NCBI RefSeq assembly: GCF_003386205.1
Contig: NZ_QRDY01000009.1
Location: 1-64,000 of the forward strand
Reading direction: 5' to 3'
DNA length: 64,000 bases
Origin: Cohnella lupini
GTDB lineage: Bacteria > Bacillota > Bacilli > Paenibacillales > Paenibacillaceae
The notes under the pieces are model-generated. The model saw only the letters and a program-made list of their open reading frames with translations, was not told the DNA's origin and did not search any database. Below, piece after piece: positions 49,699-57,282 of this stretch. The position numbers were made by a program, and so were the translations under genes. Position 1 is the stretch's first letter. Every line of letters starts with the position of its first letter.

Positions 49699-51735
49699 CT
49701 ATCGTCTGTTGTAAGCCAGTTGAGCATTGCGGCGGCCCATGCCTAGCAGCTCCGCAACGTCGATGATCAAGCTGATATTCCCGTCGCCCAGAAGGGCGCA
49801 GCCCGCGATGCCTTCTCTTCTCATCGTTTGCTTGATATAACGCGGAAGCGTTTTGACGACGACCTGCTGCTGTCCGATCAATTCGTCCACGAAAAGGCAG
49901 AGATTTCTCCCCTCCTGCTCCAGCATGACGAAGATGCCCTTATCGAAGCTCGTTTCGCTCAACTTGCAGTTAAATCTTTCGTATAACCTCAGGATCGGAT
50001 AACAAATGCCTCTTAGCATGATCATCTCGTTCCCGTCCGGATCGATGATCACATCGGATTGCTTCGGTCTGAACGACTCCATGATGGCAACGGTAGGCAA
50101 CGTAAACCTCGAATCTCCCACCCTTACGTTCATACCGTCGATGATTGCCAACGTTAGCGGAATCTTCATCGTTACGCCGGAACCCGAATGCCTAATGCTT
50201 TCAACGGAAATCGTTCCGCCGACGGCTTCGACGTTCCGGGACACGACATCCATGCCGACTCCTCTGCCGCTGAATTCGGACACCTGCTCCTTGGTCGAGA
50301 ATCCCGGGTGGAAAATAACGCCGTAGATCTCTTGGTCGCTTAGCTCGGAGGCATTTTCGGAGACTAGTCCGACCTCGCGCGCCCGCTCCAGGATCCGCTC
50401 CCGGTTCAAGCCTTTCCCGTCGTCCTTGACGATGATTTCGACGTCTCCGCCGTTGTTTCTGGCCTCGAGCGTAATGACGCCGTTAGCGACCTTTCCCTGA
50501 GCGAGCCTTTCCTCGGGCGGTTCGATGCCGTGATCGATCGCGTTCCGGACCAAGTGCATTAGAGGATCCGAAATTCGATCGATAATGTTCTTATCTAGCT
50601 CCGTCTCTTCCCCGATGATCCGGATTTCGACCTGCTTGCCGAGCTTCTGGCACATATCCCGCGCTACCCGGCGCATTTTATGAAACGTAGACACCAGCGG
50701 AACCATTCGGATCGACATCACGATATCCTGCAGCTCGCCCGTTATTTTCCGAAGATGACCGTTGGCCTTGGCATTCGCGCCGGCGCCGGCGCCGCCTGCC
50801 GTTTCACCTCCCGTCACCATAGCCTCGGCAATAACGAGCTCGCCGACCAGATCCATCAGCTTGTCGAGCTTGCTCACGTTGACGCTGATCATTCCGCCCC
50901 GTGCGTTGTCCCGTTTGTCCGGCATTTCCGGTTCAAGGATATCCCCATCATCCGGACTATTGCCCGCCTCCGAGCGAGGTCCGGTCAATTCCGGTACATA
51001 AACGACCTCTGACTGATCCCCCGGCTCTGACTCGTCGACTCCGACAATCAGCTCGAAACCCTCCAGAAAAGCCGTTTGCGCGAAAAAGCGGTGAACCTCT
51101 TCATAGTCTCTATTCGTATAGAATAGAACGCGAAAGCCATTCTCCCGGATCGGATCCACGCTGCACGTTTCATCCAATAGATCCGGGGGTTCATGGCTGA
51201 AGCTGTCGCTTATCTCTTGAAGGCGGTGAACGATATTATAAGCCCGGATGTTCTCCATCTGACAATGCTCTTGAAATCGAACGACGGCCTGGTAATACCT
51301 TTTCTCTATCTCGTATACGGGATACGGTTGCTTCAGAACGGCTAAGAACGAGTGGATATCGATAATAACCGAGACGGGATTGCCGCTCGGCGTTTCCGCG
51401 CGGGCAATGAGAGCCACCTCGGCTTTAATGAAATCGACGACCCTGAGAACGAGACTGGACAGCGCTTGAAAGTCGTAGTCCACCCCCGGGTTCGCCCGTA
51501 TGTAATGAAACAAGTCCTCGATGGCGTGACCGATTTCGGCAATTCCCGAGTATTGCATCATCGCCGCCGAACCTTTAATGGTATGCATATTCCTGAAGAT
51601 GTCGTCTATCGCCCGTGGGGAGAACGCGCTCGCATGCTCGTTATCCAGTATGACGCTCTCTACTTGTTCAAGAAGCTGAAAGGTTTCGAAAATGTACATT
51701 TCCATTAATGAATCCGACATGTCTAATCCGTTCAT
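49699..51735 (-). CDS. cheA: Chemotaxis histidine kinase CheA
   Basis: The 678-residue kinase has the phosphotransfer domain with His51 (NMHTIKGSAAMM), a variable P2 region, the dimerisation domain (VNVSKLDKLMDLVGELVIAE), the ATPase domain (HLVRNAIDHGIEPPEERL, then VKDDGKGLNRERI and FSGRGVGMDVV) and the CheW-like P5 domain. ATG at 51735 has TAGGGATAGAG immediately upstream. It is the second gene of the operon after the small HTH protein (22-nt gap). No cheY, cheC, cheD or flagellar genes are in the window, so this may be a secondary chemosensory system. Confidence 0.96.
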   Translation of the reverse strand: MNGLDMSDSLMEMYIFETFQLLEQVESVILDNEHASAFSPRAIDDIFRNMHTIKGSAAMMQYSGIAEIGHAIEDLFHYIRANPGVDYDFQALSSLVLRVVDFIKAEVALIARAETPSGNPVSVIIDIHSFLAVLKQPYPVYEIEKRYYQAVVRFQEHCQMENIRAYNIVHRLQEISDSFSHEPPDLLDETCSVDPIRENGFRVLFYTNRDYEEVHRFFAQTAFLEGFELIVGVDESEPGDQSEVVYVPELTGPRSEAGNSPDDGDILEPEMPDKRDNARGGMISVNVSKLDKLMDLVGELVIAEAMVTGGETAGGAGAGANAKANGHLRKITGELQDIVMSIRMVPLVSTFHKMRRVARDMCQKLGKQVEIRIIGEETELDKNIIDRISDPLMHLVRNAIDHGIEPPEERLAQGKVANGVITLEARNNGGDVEIIVKDDGKGLNRERILERAREVGLVSENASELSDQEIYGVIFHPGFSTKEQVSEFSGRGVGMDVVSRNVEAVGGTISVESIRHSGSGVTMKIPLTLAIIDGMNVRVGDSRFTLPTVAIMESFRPKQSDVIIDPDGNEMIMLRGICYPILRLYERFNCKLSETSFDKGIFVMLEQEGRNLCLFVDELIGQQQVVVKTLPRYIKQTMRREGIAGCALLGDGNISLIIDVAELLGMGRRNAQLAYNRR

Positions 51736-51757
51736 CTCTATCCCTACCCGTCGACGA

Positions 51758-51988
51758 TCATTTTGAAAGTTCTTTGCTCTGGCAGTCGATATCGTCAATT
51801 CCTAATAAACAGGATACTTTAGCTCGGATAGCGGTCGTGTTCCGCGAAGTGTTTCCAGTAATCATTTCGGACAATCGGCTTTGCGAAAGCTGGTATTGCG
51901 TGCAGAACTCTTTGCGCGTCAACTCTCTCTCGGCCAGCCTCTGAATGACTTTCCATCCGAACTCCGTGGCTGTTTTTCTACCGGTCAT
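51758..51988 (-). CDS. Small helix-turn-helix protein at the head of the che operon
   Basis: The 76-residue protein has an XRE-like helix-turn-helix (LTRKEFCTQYQLSQSRLSEM followed by ITGNTSRNTTAIRAKVSCLL). GGGGTG is 5 nt before the ATG. It ends 22 nt before cheA on the same strand, with no terminator between, so it is probably cotranscribed as the first gene of the chemosensory operon. It may regulate the operon, but no operator could be pinned down. The two cysteines (29 and about 64) are of unknown importance. Confidence 0.75.
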   Translation of the reverse strand: MTGRKTATEFGWKVIQRLAERELTRKEFCTQYQLSQSRLSEMITGNTSRNTTAIRAKVSCLLGIDDIDCQSKELSK

Positions 51989-52460
51989 TCCGACACCCCG
52001 TCGTGATCGTGATTCTATTCATCCTTAAAGGATTAAAGGTTAATTGCGCAGAAATTAATACAGAAGAATCGGGAGGACTTTGTCTAGAGGGCCACCCTTT
52101 ACCCCTCTTGCGCTAACAAATGGATGATTCTCTTGCAATCGAAAACCCTATACTGTTAGAGATTCCGATCAAGCAACCACGCCGACGAAGCTGCACTGCT
52201 CGGACTGGAACCGCGGAACAACATGAGGGGGTGAACCGAACCTTTACGATAAGGTTCTATTTAGCATTTATGTATCTTCTTATATTTTGGAGAAAATATA
52301 TTAAATTGGGGGAACGATATCCTCACGAGTTAGATTATATTCGTAAATACGATTATTTACAACATTAAAAAACGTTAATACGATTGACAATTTCCATTTT
52401 GCATCCTTGTTCAATCTTAATGACTTGCCGAAGACGGCCAATAATCGGAGGTAGCCATTC
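51989..52460. other. Divergent regulatory region between two HTH genes
   Basis: The stretch of about 470 bp separates the che-operon HTH gene (minus) and the XRE gene (plus). It holds an 18-bp palindrome GTAAATA-CGAT-TATTTAC at 52343-52360, which is the best operator candidate. A TTGACA at about 52384 may be a -35 but has no good -10. An 82-codon plus-strand frame (52120-52368) has no ribosome site and looks spurious. Confidence 0.45.
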
Positions 52461-52883
52461 ATGGATCCAATTAAAGATAGACTTAGGCATTTACGACGGG
52501 AAAACGGGCTCACGATGGCCGAATTCGCGAGTAAAATCTCCGTTTCGCCGGGTAACGTTGGCGATTGGGAGAGCGAGCAAAGACCTTCCATTCCCGGCGC
52601 CAAAGCGCTGATCGCAATCGCTCAAAAGTTTAACGTCTCGTTGGATTGGCTTCTGCTTGGCCAACCCGAGACCGGAATTGCTCATCATCTCAACCCGAAT
52701 CCGCAGGTGAAAGAGACCCCCTCCCCATGGGAAAAAAATTCCCCCGGTCTGGAATCCGCTCAGGACCCGCAAATTATAGAGTCGCTCATGTCGGCGGCCT
52801 CCCAGTTGTGCAGATCGGACAAGTTATTGCTGGTCGAGCTGGCTGGAAGACTTCAATTCTTGTCCGTCGCTTCCTTGAAATAG
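52461..52883 (+). CDS. XRE family transcriptional regulator
   Basis: The 140-residue protein has a Cro/CI-type helix-turn-helix at residues 5-65 (RLRHLRRENGLTMAEFASKI, SPGNVGDWESEQRPSIPGAK, LIAIAQKFNVSLDWLLLG). The C-terminal half is acidic and helical and may dimerise. CGGAGG is 9 nt before the ATG. The 18-bp palindrome 100 bp upstream may be its own site. A 22-bp terminator stem follows. Targets are unknown. Confidence 0.9.
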   Translation: MDPIKDRLRHLRRENGLTMAEFASKISVSPGNVGDWESEQRPSIPGAKALIAIAQKFNVSLDWLLLGQPETGIAHHLNPNPQVKETPSPWEKNSPGLESAQDPQIIESLMSAASQLCRSDKLLLVELAGRLQFLSVASLK

Positions 52884-52891
52884 GAACAAGA

Positions 52892-52939
52892 AATAACAGA
52901 GTAGGCCCATGCGATTGCGCATGGGCCTACTCTGTTATT
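52892..52939. terminator. Bidirectional intrinsic terminator
   Basis: A perfect stem of 22 bp (AATAACAGAGTAGGCCCATGCG with its complement, 4-nt loop) lies between the convergent ends of the XRE gene and the VVPPDPY-repeat gene. T-rich ends occur on both sides. Confidence 0.9.
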
Positions 52940-52988
52940 AAAGGTTAGCTTATCTATTCGGATTGCCGCTCTTATCCCCTCCTTGACT

Positions 52989-53255
52989 CTAGTTTCTGTA
53001 GGGGTCCGGCGGGACAACCTTGATGATCGGAATGTACGGGTCCGGCGGGACGATGGTCATGTATGGATCCGGTGGAACCACGGTAATGTACGGGTCCGGG
53101 GGAACGATGGTGATGTATGGGTCCGGAGGGACCACTGTGATAATTGGGAGGCGATTATCCGCCCGTAAGATTACGTCGGATGCGGAGGACGTCCCCGCTA
53201 GCGATGCGACAATGCCGAAAGTCAACACGAATGCGAAAGCCGTTCTAGTCTTCAT
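52989..53255 (-). CDS. Exported VVPPDPY-repeat protein, 88 aa
   Basis: The product has a signal peptide (MKTRTAFAFVLTFGIVASLA, cleavage near SSA-SD) and then five repeats of about nine residues ending in (V/I)VPPDPY. At DNA level the repeat is 27 bp and lies at about 53002-53155. The mature peptide is about 60 residues with no cysteine. I know no family. AAGGAG is 12 nt before the ATG (a longer gap than usual). It is downstream of the histidine kinase gene (71 nt) on the same strand, so the two may be cotranscribed. A second exported repeat protein (HNPPTY) lies 3 kb away. Confidence 0.7.
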   Translation of the reverse strand: MKTRTAFAFVLTFGIVASLAGTSSASDVILRADNRLPIITVVPPDPYITIVPPDPYITVVPPDPYMTIVPPDPYIPIIKVVPPDPYRN

Positions 53256-53326
53256 GAATCTTTTCAACTCCTTCTTCTGATTACTTGAAGTATATCGAAG
53301 AAAGGACTCGCGATCTGTGAACGGGT

Positions 53327-54643
53327 TCACAATTTGCGATATTTAGGAAACCGGAGGGTAAAAATAGTGCCTTCGCCCGGATGGCTTACCGCCTTGATGC
53401 TCCCGCCATGCTTCCGCATGATCATCCGGCAATAAGACAAGCCAAGCCCGAAATTCTCCTCTCGTTGCTTCGTCGAGTAGAAGGGATCGAATATCCGCGT
53501 CGCGGCTTCCTTGCTCATCCCCTTGCCGTTATCGGCAAAGTCGATTCGAATCCCTCCCTTGCTCTCGTGTATTCCGATCGCAAGCGAACCGCCTTCGTTC
53601 TCCGCGGCATCTACCGCATTAATGATTAGATTATTGAAAACTTCCTGCAAATGAAGCTTATCGCATGTCATATCGCCAATGACGGAATATTCAGTGGTAA
53701 CCGTGAAGCTCTTGCCTTCTAGCAGGTGACGATTGGAATGCAGCGCAAGCTTCATCATATCGATCGCATTCGCCGGCTCTTCCTCAAGCTCCACGTCCTC
53801 GATTTGCTTCTGAATCCGTTTCACCATATGCATCACTTGTTGGGTTTCCGCCATTATCCGCTCGATATCGTTGTTGATTTGCTCGTTTCGTTGGGACTCC
53901 ACCCATTCCTTCACTCTTCCCGTCAGCATATCGATGTTAATTATCCGATTTTTCATCGCATGATTATACATAGCCGCACCGGTCGCGATTCCTTTAATCT
54001 TCTGGTCGTGCAGCTGCTTCTCGAACTTTATTCTCACGCCCAGGATCCCGAAGCGAATAGCGGCAACGAGAAAAAAAGCGAACCCGCACCAGGCAACGAT
54101 CGTAATGCTCAAGTAGCCGTCAAAATGCTGATTGACGGCTCTATTAATGCGGTCGAAGACGACGATAGCGATAATAGGCGGAACGAAGAAACACATGGCA
54201 AGAAGCCGGTATTTTCTCTTTACGCGATCCTTTTCTCCTATATAAGAATAAACAAGCAAGAAACAGCCCCCCAAGTAATAAGGAGCCGCCCAAAGGAGCA
54301 TGAGTACGAAATCGAACCGTATTTCCGGTCTCAACGGACTAATGAACAGCGTGATGACCGGCGGAAGAATAAGAGCGTATGCCAGAACCTTCTGGACCCG
54401 TCGGGTCATCTTATCGGAATAAGCAATAGCGAACATAGCGAATCCGTACGGAGCGCAGGCTTGAAGAAGGAAAAAGAAGAAGCTGCGCAGGTCGGAATAA
54501 GTTACCGCATCGGATAGACTTCCCAAGCCCACGAAAACGAAAAAGAGGACCGCCCATCTATTCGACGCTTGTTTCGGGCCGTAGAGACTAAGAAATCCGG
54601 CAAGCGCCAGATCCACGACGGCTGAATATATCAATCTTTCCAT
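53327..54643 (-). CDS. Seven-helix membrane histidine kinase
   Basis: The 438-residue kinase starts with about seven membrane helices (residues 5-205, no extracellular domain), like sensors of small or membrane-borne signals. The phospho-acceptor is His228 in YNHAMKNRI, a variant H-box. The ATPase domain has NNLIINAVDAAE, DFADNGKGMS, FDPFYSTK and FGLGLSYC. A minimal AGGGGGA precedes the ATG. It lies between the globin gene and the VVPPDPY gene; the response regulator at 55281 is the likely partner but is on the other strand. Confidence 0.9.
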   Translation of the reverse strand: MERLIYSAVVDLALAGFLSLYGPKQASNRWAVLFFVFVGLGSLSDAVTYSDLRSFFFFLLQACAPYGFAMFAIAYSDKMTRRVQKVLAYALILPPVITLFISPLRPEIRFDFVLMLLWAAPYYLGGCFLLVYSYIGEKDRVKRKYRLLAMCFFVPPIIAIVVFDRINRAVNQHFDGYLSITIVAWCGFAFFLVAAIRFGILGVRIKFEKQLHDQKIKGIATGAAMYNHAMKNRIINIDMLTGRVKEWVESQRNEQINNDIERIMAETQQVMHMVKRIQKQIEDVELEEEPANAIDMMKLALHSNRHLLEGKSFTVTTEYSVIGDMTCDKLHLQEVFNNLIINAVDAAENEGGSLAIGIHESKGGIRIDFADNGKGMSKEAATRIFDPFYSTKQREENFGLGLSYCRMIMRKHGGSIKAVSHPGEGTIFTLRFPKYRKL

Positions 54644-54808
54644 TCCCCCTGCCAGCTGACTCTACATCGATTATACGCGAGGAAACGGGCTTTTACTTAT
54701 CATTTTTTCCAAGCTACTACCAATTGGGCATTGACAAAAAATACCTCAGTGTATACTGTCAAACGGAGGAGTAGCGCAATTTCCGAGGAATCGGAACGCT
54801 CTCTAACG

Positions 54809-55201
54809 CTACTGCTTCTTAGGTTCTTGGATCAAACGGGCCTTCAGCGGAAGCAGCAAAGCAAGCACCTGCACGACATCGCTGCCGGTTACGCCCGATT
54901 CGACGAGAGAATCGGTCAGATGTCCCAATACGTCGTCAAAATGCGCGGACGTAATGTTCAGGTGCTCATGGGATTGTTTTAAGCTTTTGCCCGTATAATA
55001 GTCCGGACCGCCGGTAGCAAACGAGAGGAATACCGTTTGGTGCTCCATCAGCTTTGCGAAATCGATATTTCGGAAGTAATGCGATACTCTCGGATCGTCC
55101 TTGACCTTGGCATAGAAGAGCTCCACTGCCGACTGAATGCCGCTTCTTCCTCCCAGACGATCGTACAATAACGATATGTTCGGTTCACTTCCGTTATCCA
55201 T
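54809..55201 (-). CDS. glbN: Group I truncated haemoglobin
   Basis: The 130-residue protein is a 2-on-2 globin: LLYDRLGGRSGIQSAVELFY, the LMEHQTVFLSFATGGPDYYT E-helix region, and the proximal His78 in LKQSHEHLNI followed by HFDDVLGHL. Such proteins bind O2 and NO and can detoxify NO or supply a redox/gas signal. AGGAGG is 6 nt before the ATG. It is upstream of the histidine kinase gene (165-nt gap, same strand) and divergent from the response regulator. Confidence 0.93.
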   Translation of the reverse strand: MDNGSEPNISLLYDRLGGRSGIQSAVELFYAKVKDDPRVSHYFRNIDFAKLMEHQTVFLSFATGGPDYYTGKSLKQSHEHLNITSAHFDDVLGHLTDSLVESGVTGSDVVQVLALLLPLKARLIQEPKKQ

Positions 55202-55280
55202 AGCCTACCTCCTATGATTTTCCTTCTATAATCTCTTATTTCGGTTCCAAAGAGCGCATATTCAAGGGAAGGAGAATATC

Positions 55281-55961
55281 ATGCCGCCTATTCAAGTATT
55301 CGTATGCGACGACGATCCGTTATTTCGCGAGCTGATCGTAGATTATTTGTCGCGGGAACCCGACCTTTTCGTATCCGGGGCTGCCGCCAATAAGCACCAA
55401 CTACTCAAAGCCGTCGAAGAAATCGACATCGATATTCTACTTCTGGACATTAACCTGACGGGAAGCAATTATGACGGGCTGGAAGTCGCCATCGAATTGC
55501 AATCGTCGGAGCCCGACCTGAAGATCATCGTTCTTTCCTCGTTGGACGAAGAGGTTGTCATGACCCATGCCATCACGTACGGACGAGTCAGCAATTATAT
55601 TACGAAAGAGCATTACCGGGACATCCCGGATTCGATTCGCGGCATAGCGGCGGGCAAGGGAAATCTACACCACTCCTCCGCCGGCAAATTCATGAGACGG
55701 GTATCCTCTTCTTATGAGGAGGAGCTTAAAAGAAAATTAACCTCGCTCCAAAAGGAGATCTTACGTTATCTTCAACAAGGTAAAAGCACCGCCGAAATTG
55801 CGGAGCTATTATTCTACAACGAACAGTCCGTTAATAACGAGCTATGCAAGATCACCAAGCTGATCAAAGGAAAGTTTCCTTACCTAGAGTGGCTTCGCCT
55901 CAAAAAGCACAACCGTCAACAGCTCTTGGAAATGACGACTCAGCTTAGGTTATTGGATTGA
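55281..55961 (+). CDS. Response regulator with C-terminal HTH
   Basis: The 226-residue protein has a receiver domain (acidic DDD at 10-12, phospho-Asp56 in LLLDINL, Ser/Ser at about 86, Lys in YITKEHY). The C-terminal domain of about 70 residues resembles a LuxR/NarL HTH (LTSLQKEILRYLQQGKSTAE, then IAELLFYNEQSVNNELCKIT), although the usual second-half consensus is weak. GGAAGGAG is 8 nt before the ATG. It is the likely partner of the kinase at 53327. Targets may include the nearby repeat-protein genes, but this is inference. Confidence 0.9.
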   Translation: MPPIQVFVCDDDPLFRELIVDYLSREPDLFVSGAAANKHQLLKAVEEIDIDILLLDINLTGSNYDGLEVAIELQSSEPDLKIIVLSSLDEEVVMTHAITYGRVSNYITKEHYRDIPDSIRGIAAGKGNLHHSSAGKFMRRVSSSYEEELKRKLTSLQKEILRYLQQGKSTAEIAELLFYNEQSVNNELCKITKLIKGKFPYLEWLRLKKHNRQQLLEMTTQLRLLD

Positions 55962-55968
55962 AACATAA

Positions 55969-55997
55969 CCCGAACGATTATGCTACGTCCGGGTTAG
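55969..55997. terminator. Possible short terminator between convergent genes
   Basis: AACCCG pairs with CGGGTT across a loop of about 17 nt, right after the response regulator stop and before the HNPPTY gene end. Weak. Confidence 0.35.
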
Positions 55998-56013
55998 CCA
56001 TGCCATGAAAGAG

Positions 56014-56289
56014 TCAAGGGATATAATAAGTGGGCGGATTGTGATAGGTTGGTGGATTGTGAAAATCTATCGGTTCCCGAAACATCGGCGGATTATGAAG
56101 ATCGATCTCGTTAATGTAGGTTGGCGGATTATGTTCAATAATAACGGGGACTTGAATGATCGCGTCGGTTCGCTGAGTCTCGGACAAGAGTCCGTTTCGC
56201 GAAGGAGTCTCGGCACTCGCCGCCAACGGTAAAGCCAAGAAAGCCGATGCTGCAACGCCCAGTAAACCTAATTTGATTTTGTTTTTCAT
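56014..56289 (-). CDS. Exported HNPPTY-repeat protein, 91 aa
   Basis: The product has a signal peptide (MKNKIKLGLLGVAASAFLAL, cleavage near ASA-ET). Its C-terminal 45 residues hold five HNPP(T/M)(Y/F) motifs, the last two in direct tandem (HNPPTYHNPPTYYIP). There is no cysteine and the mature peptide is about 65 residues. GAGGAGG is 9 nt before the ATG. It is the second such protein in this area, with a different repeat but the same build (signal peptide, short spacer, Pro-Pro-x-Tyr repeats). A Crp/Fnr-like site lies 75 bp upstream. Function unknown. Confidence 0.7.
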   Translation of the reverse strand: MKNKIKLGLLGVAASAFLALPLAASAETPSRNGLLSETQRTDAIIQVPVIIEHNPPTYINEIDLHNPPMFREPIDFHNPPTYHNPPTYYIP

Positions 56290-56362
56290 ACATAAACGCC
56301 TCCTCAATTTCCCTCTAGGGGTTCCTTGCAAATTCATCATACTCCCATTCCAAGGACGAAAA

Positions 56363-56384
56363 TATACTCGTAAATCAGAGTATA
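56363..56384. promoter_or_regulatory. Crp/Fnr-like operator before the HNPPTY gene
   Basis: TATACTC-N8-GAGTATA is a perfect inverted repeat 74-95 bp upstream of the HNPPTY start. It has the same core and spacing (ATACTC-N8-GAGTAT) as the site at 57147-57170 before the crp/fnr-type gene. Confidence 0.6.
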
Positions 56385-56403
56385 CCTACACGATCCGCTT
56401 CAC

Positions 56404-57087
56404 CTAATATCCGCTTACCTTATCCGACAAAAGAAGCTTATTCTTCACGGTAATCCGCTTCTTGTTAATTCCGATGATGTGATCTACCTGCAATTCCGAT
56501 AATACTTTGGACACCATTTCGCGGGTGCAACCGACCATATCGGCGATTTGCTGGTGCGTTAGCCGCAAGTTGATCATGATCATATGATTCAACTTAACGC
56601 CATGTTCCTCGACTAAACGGAGAAGCTGTTTATAAATTCGCTCCCGGACGTTCAGAAACGCGACATCATGTATTCGATCGTTGGCTTTCCGTAATCTATG
56701 AATAAGAATCGTAAGCAGCTTATTCGTAACGCCGGGACTCGTCTCGAGCAAGCTTTGCAAATGACGTCTCTCGATCGATGCAAGCACGGCTTTGTCTACG
56801 ACCTTCGCGTTGGCGGAACGAAACTCCCCTTCATCGAACAGCGACATTTCACCGAAAATATCCCCTTTCTGCAGGGTAGATATGACGAATTTCTTACCGT
56901 ACTCGAATCGATTGATTTCTACCGTTCCGGATACGACGATGAACAATTCATGTCCGCTGTCGCCTTCCATAAAAATAAACGAATTCCGGTCATACTTCTT
57001 TTCCATTAAAAATCGAGATGCGCGCTCCATGTCGGGCAGCGTAAAATCATCGAAAAACGATAGCGATTTCAACACCTTCACATCCAT
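56404..57087 (-). CDS. Crp/Fnr family transcriptional regulator
   Basis: The 227-residue protein has an N-terminal cyclic-nucleotide-type beta barrel (about 10-125; GHELFIVVSGTVEINR, GDIFGEMSLFDEGEFR) and a C-terminal winged helix with THQQIADMVGCTREMVSKVL. It lacks the cysteine cluster of FNR, and the phosphate-binding cassette carries GEMSLFDEGEFRSA in place of GExALLxxxxRxA, so the ligand is open. GGTGATC precedes the ATG. A perfect 24-bp palindrome upstream and a related site before the HNPPTY gene are probable targets. Confidence 0.92.
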   Translation of the reverse strand: MDVKVLKSLSFFDDFTLPDMERASRFLMEKKYDRNSFIFMEGDSGHELFIVVSGTVEINRFEYGKKFVISTLQKGDIFGEMSLFDEGEFRSANAKVVDKAVLASIERRHLQSLLETSPGVTNKLLTILIHRLRKANDRIHDVAFLNVRERIYKQLLRLVEEHGVKLNHMIMINLRLTHQQIADMVGCTREMVSKVLSELQVDHIIGINKKRITVKNKLLLSDKVSGY

Positions 57088-57146
57088 ACGATCACCTTCT
57101 TCTTTTCATTACTTTCTTACATTATCGAAGCTTTCGGCCGCAAAAA

Positions 57147-57170
57147 AAATACTCAATAAATTGAGTATTT
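57147..57170. promoter_or_regulatory. 24-bp perfect palindrome before the crp/fnr-type gene
   Basis: AAATACTC-N8-GAGTATTT is fully symmetric (arms of 11 bp around a 2-bp centre). It lies 60-83 bp upstream of the regulator start, a usual place for an autoregulatory Crp/Fnr site. Confidence 0.65.
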
Positions 57171-57230
57171 AGATTACCGTCGAAAATAAGAATATACCGG
57201 ACGTTGTTTTATCGGCACTCATAAAGAAGA

Positions 57231-57269
57231 GGCGTACAGGCTCTAAAGCCCGTACACCTCTTCTTTATC
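57231..57269 (-). terminator. Intrinsic terminator of the subtilase gene
   Basis: ATAAAGAAGAGGCGTAC pairs with GTACACCTCTTCTTTAT (one mismatch) with an inner AGGC/GCCC step; it starts 14 nt past the stop. The T-run is short. Confidence 0.75.
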
Positions 57270-57282
57270 ATAAAACTGTTGT

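Noticed and set aside
52120..52368. 82-codon plus-strand frame between the two HTH genes
   Set aside because: No ribosome site, biased composition, and it covers the palindrome region; probably chance.
52989..53160. CRISPR-like tandem repeats
   Set aside because: The 27-bp units are in frame, have no spacers and encode the VVPPDPY repeats of a signal-peptide protein.
54740..54775. Plus-strand promoter TTGACA...TATACT reading into the globin gene end
   Set aside because: The spacing is 15 nt and no plus-strand gene follows.
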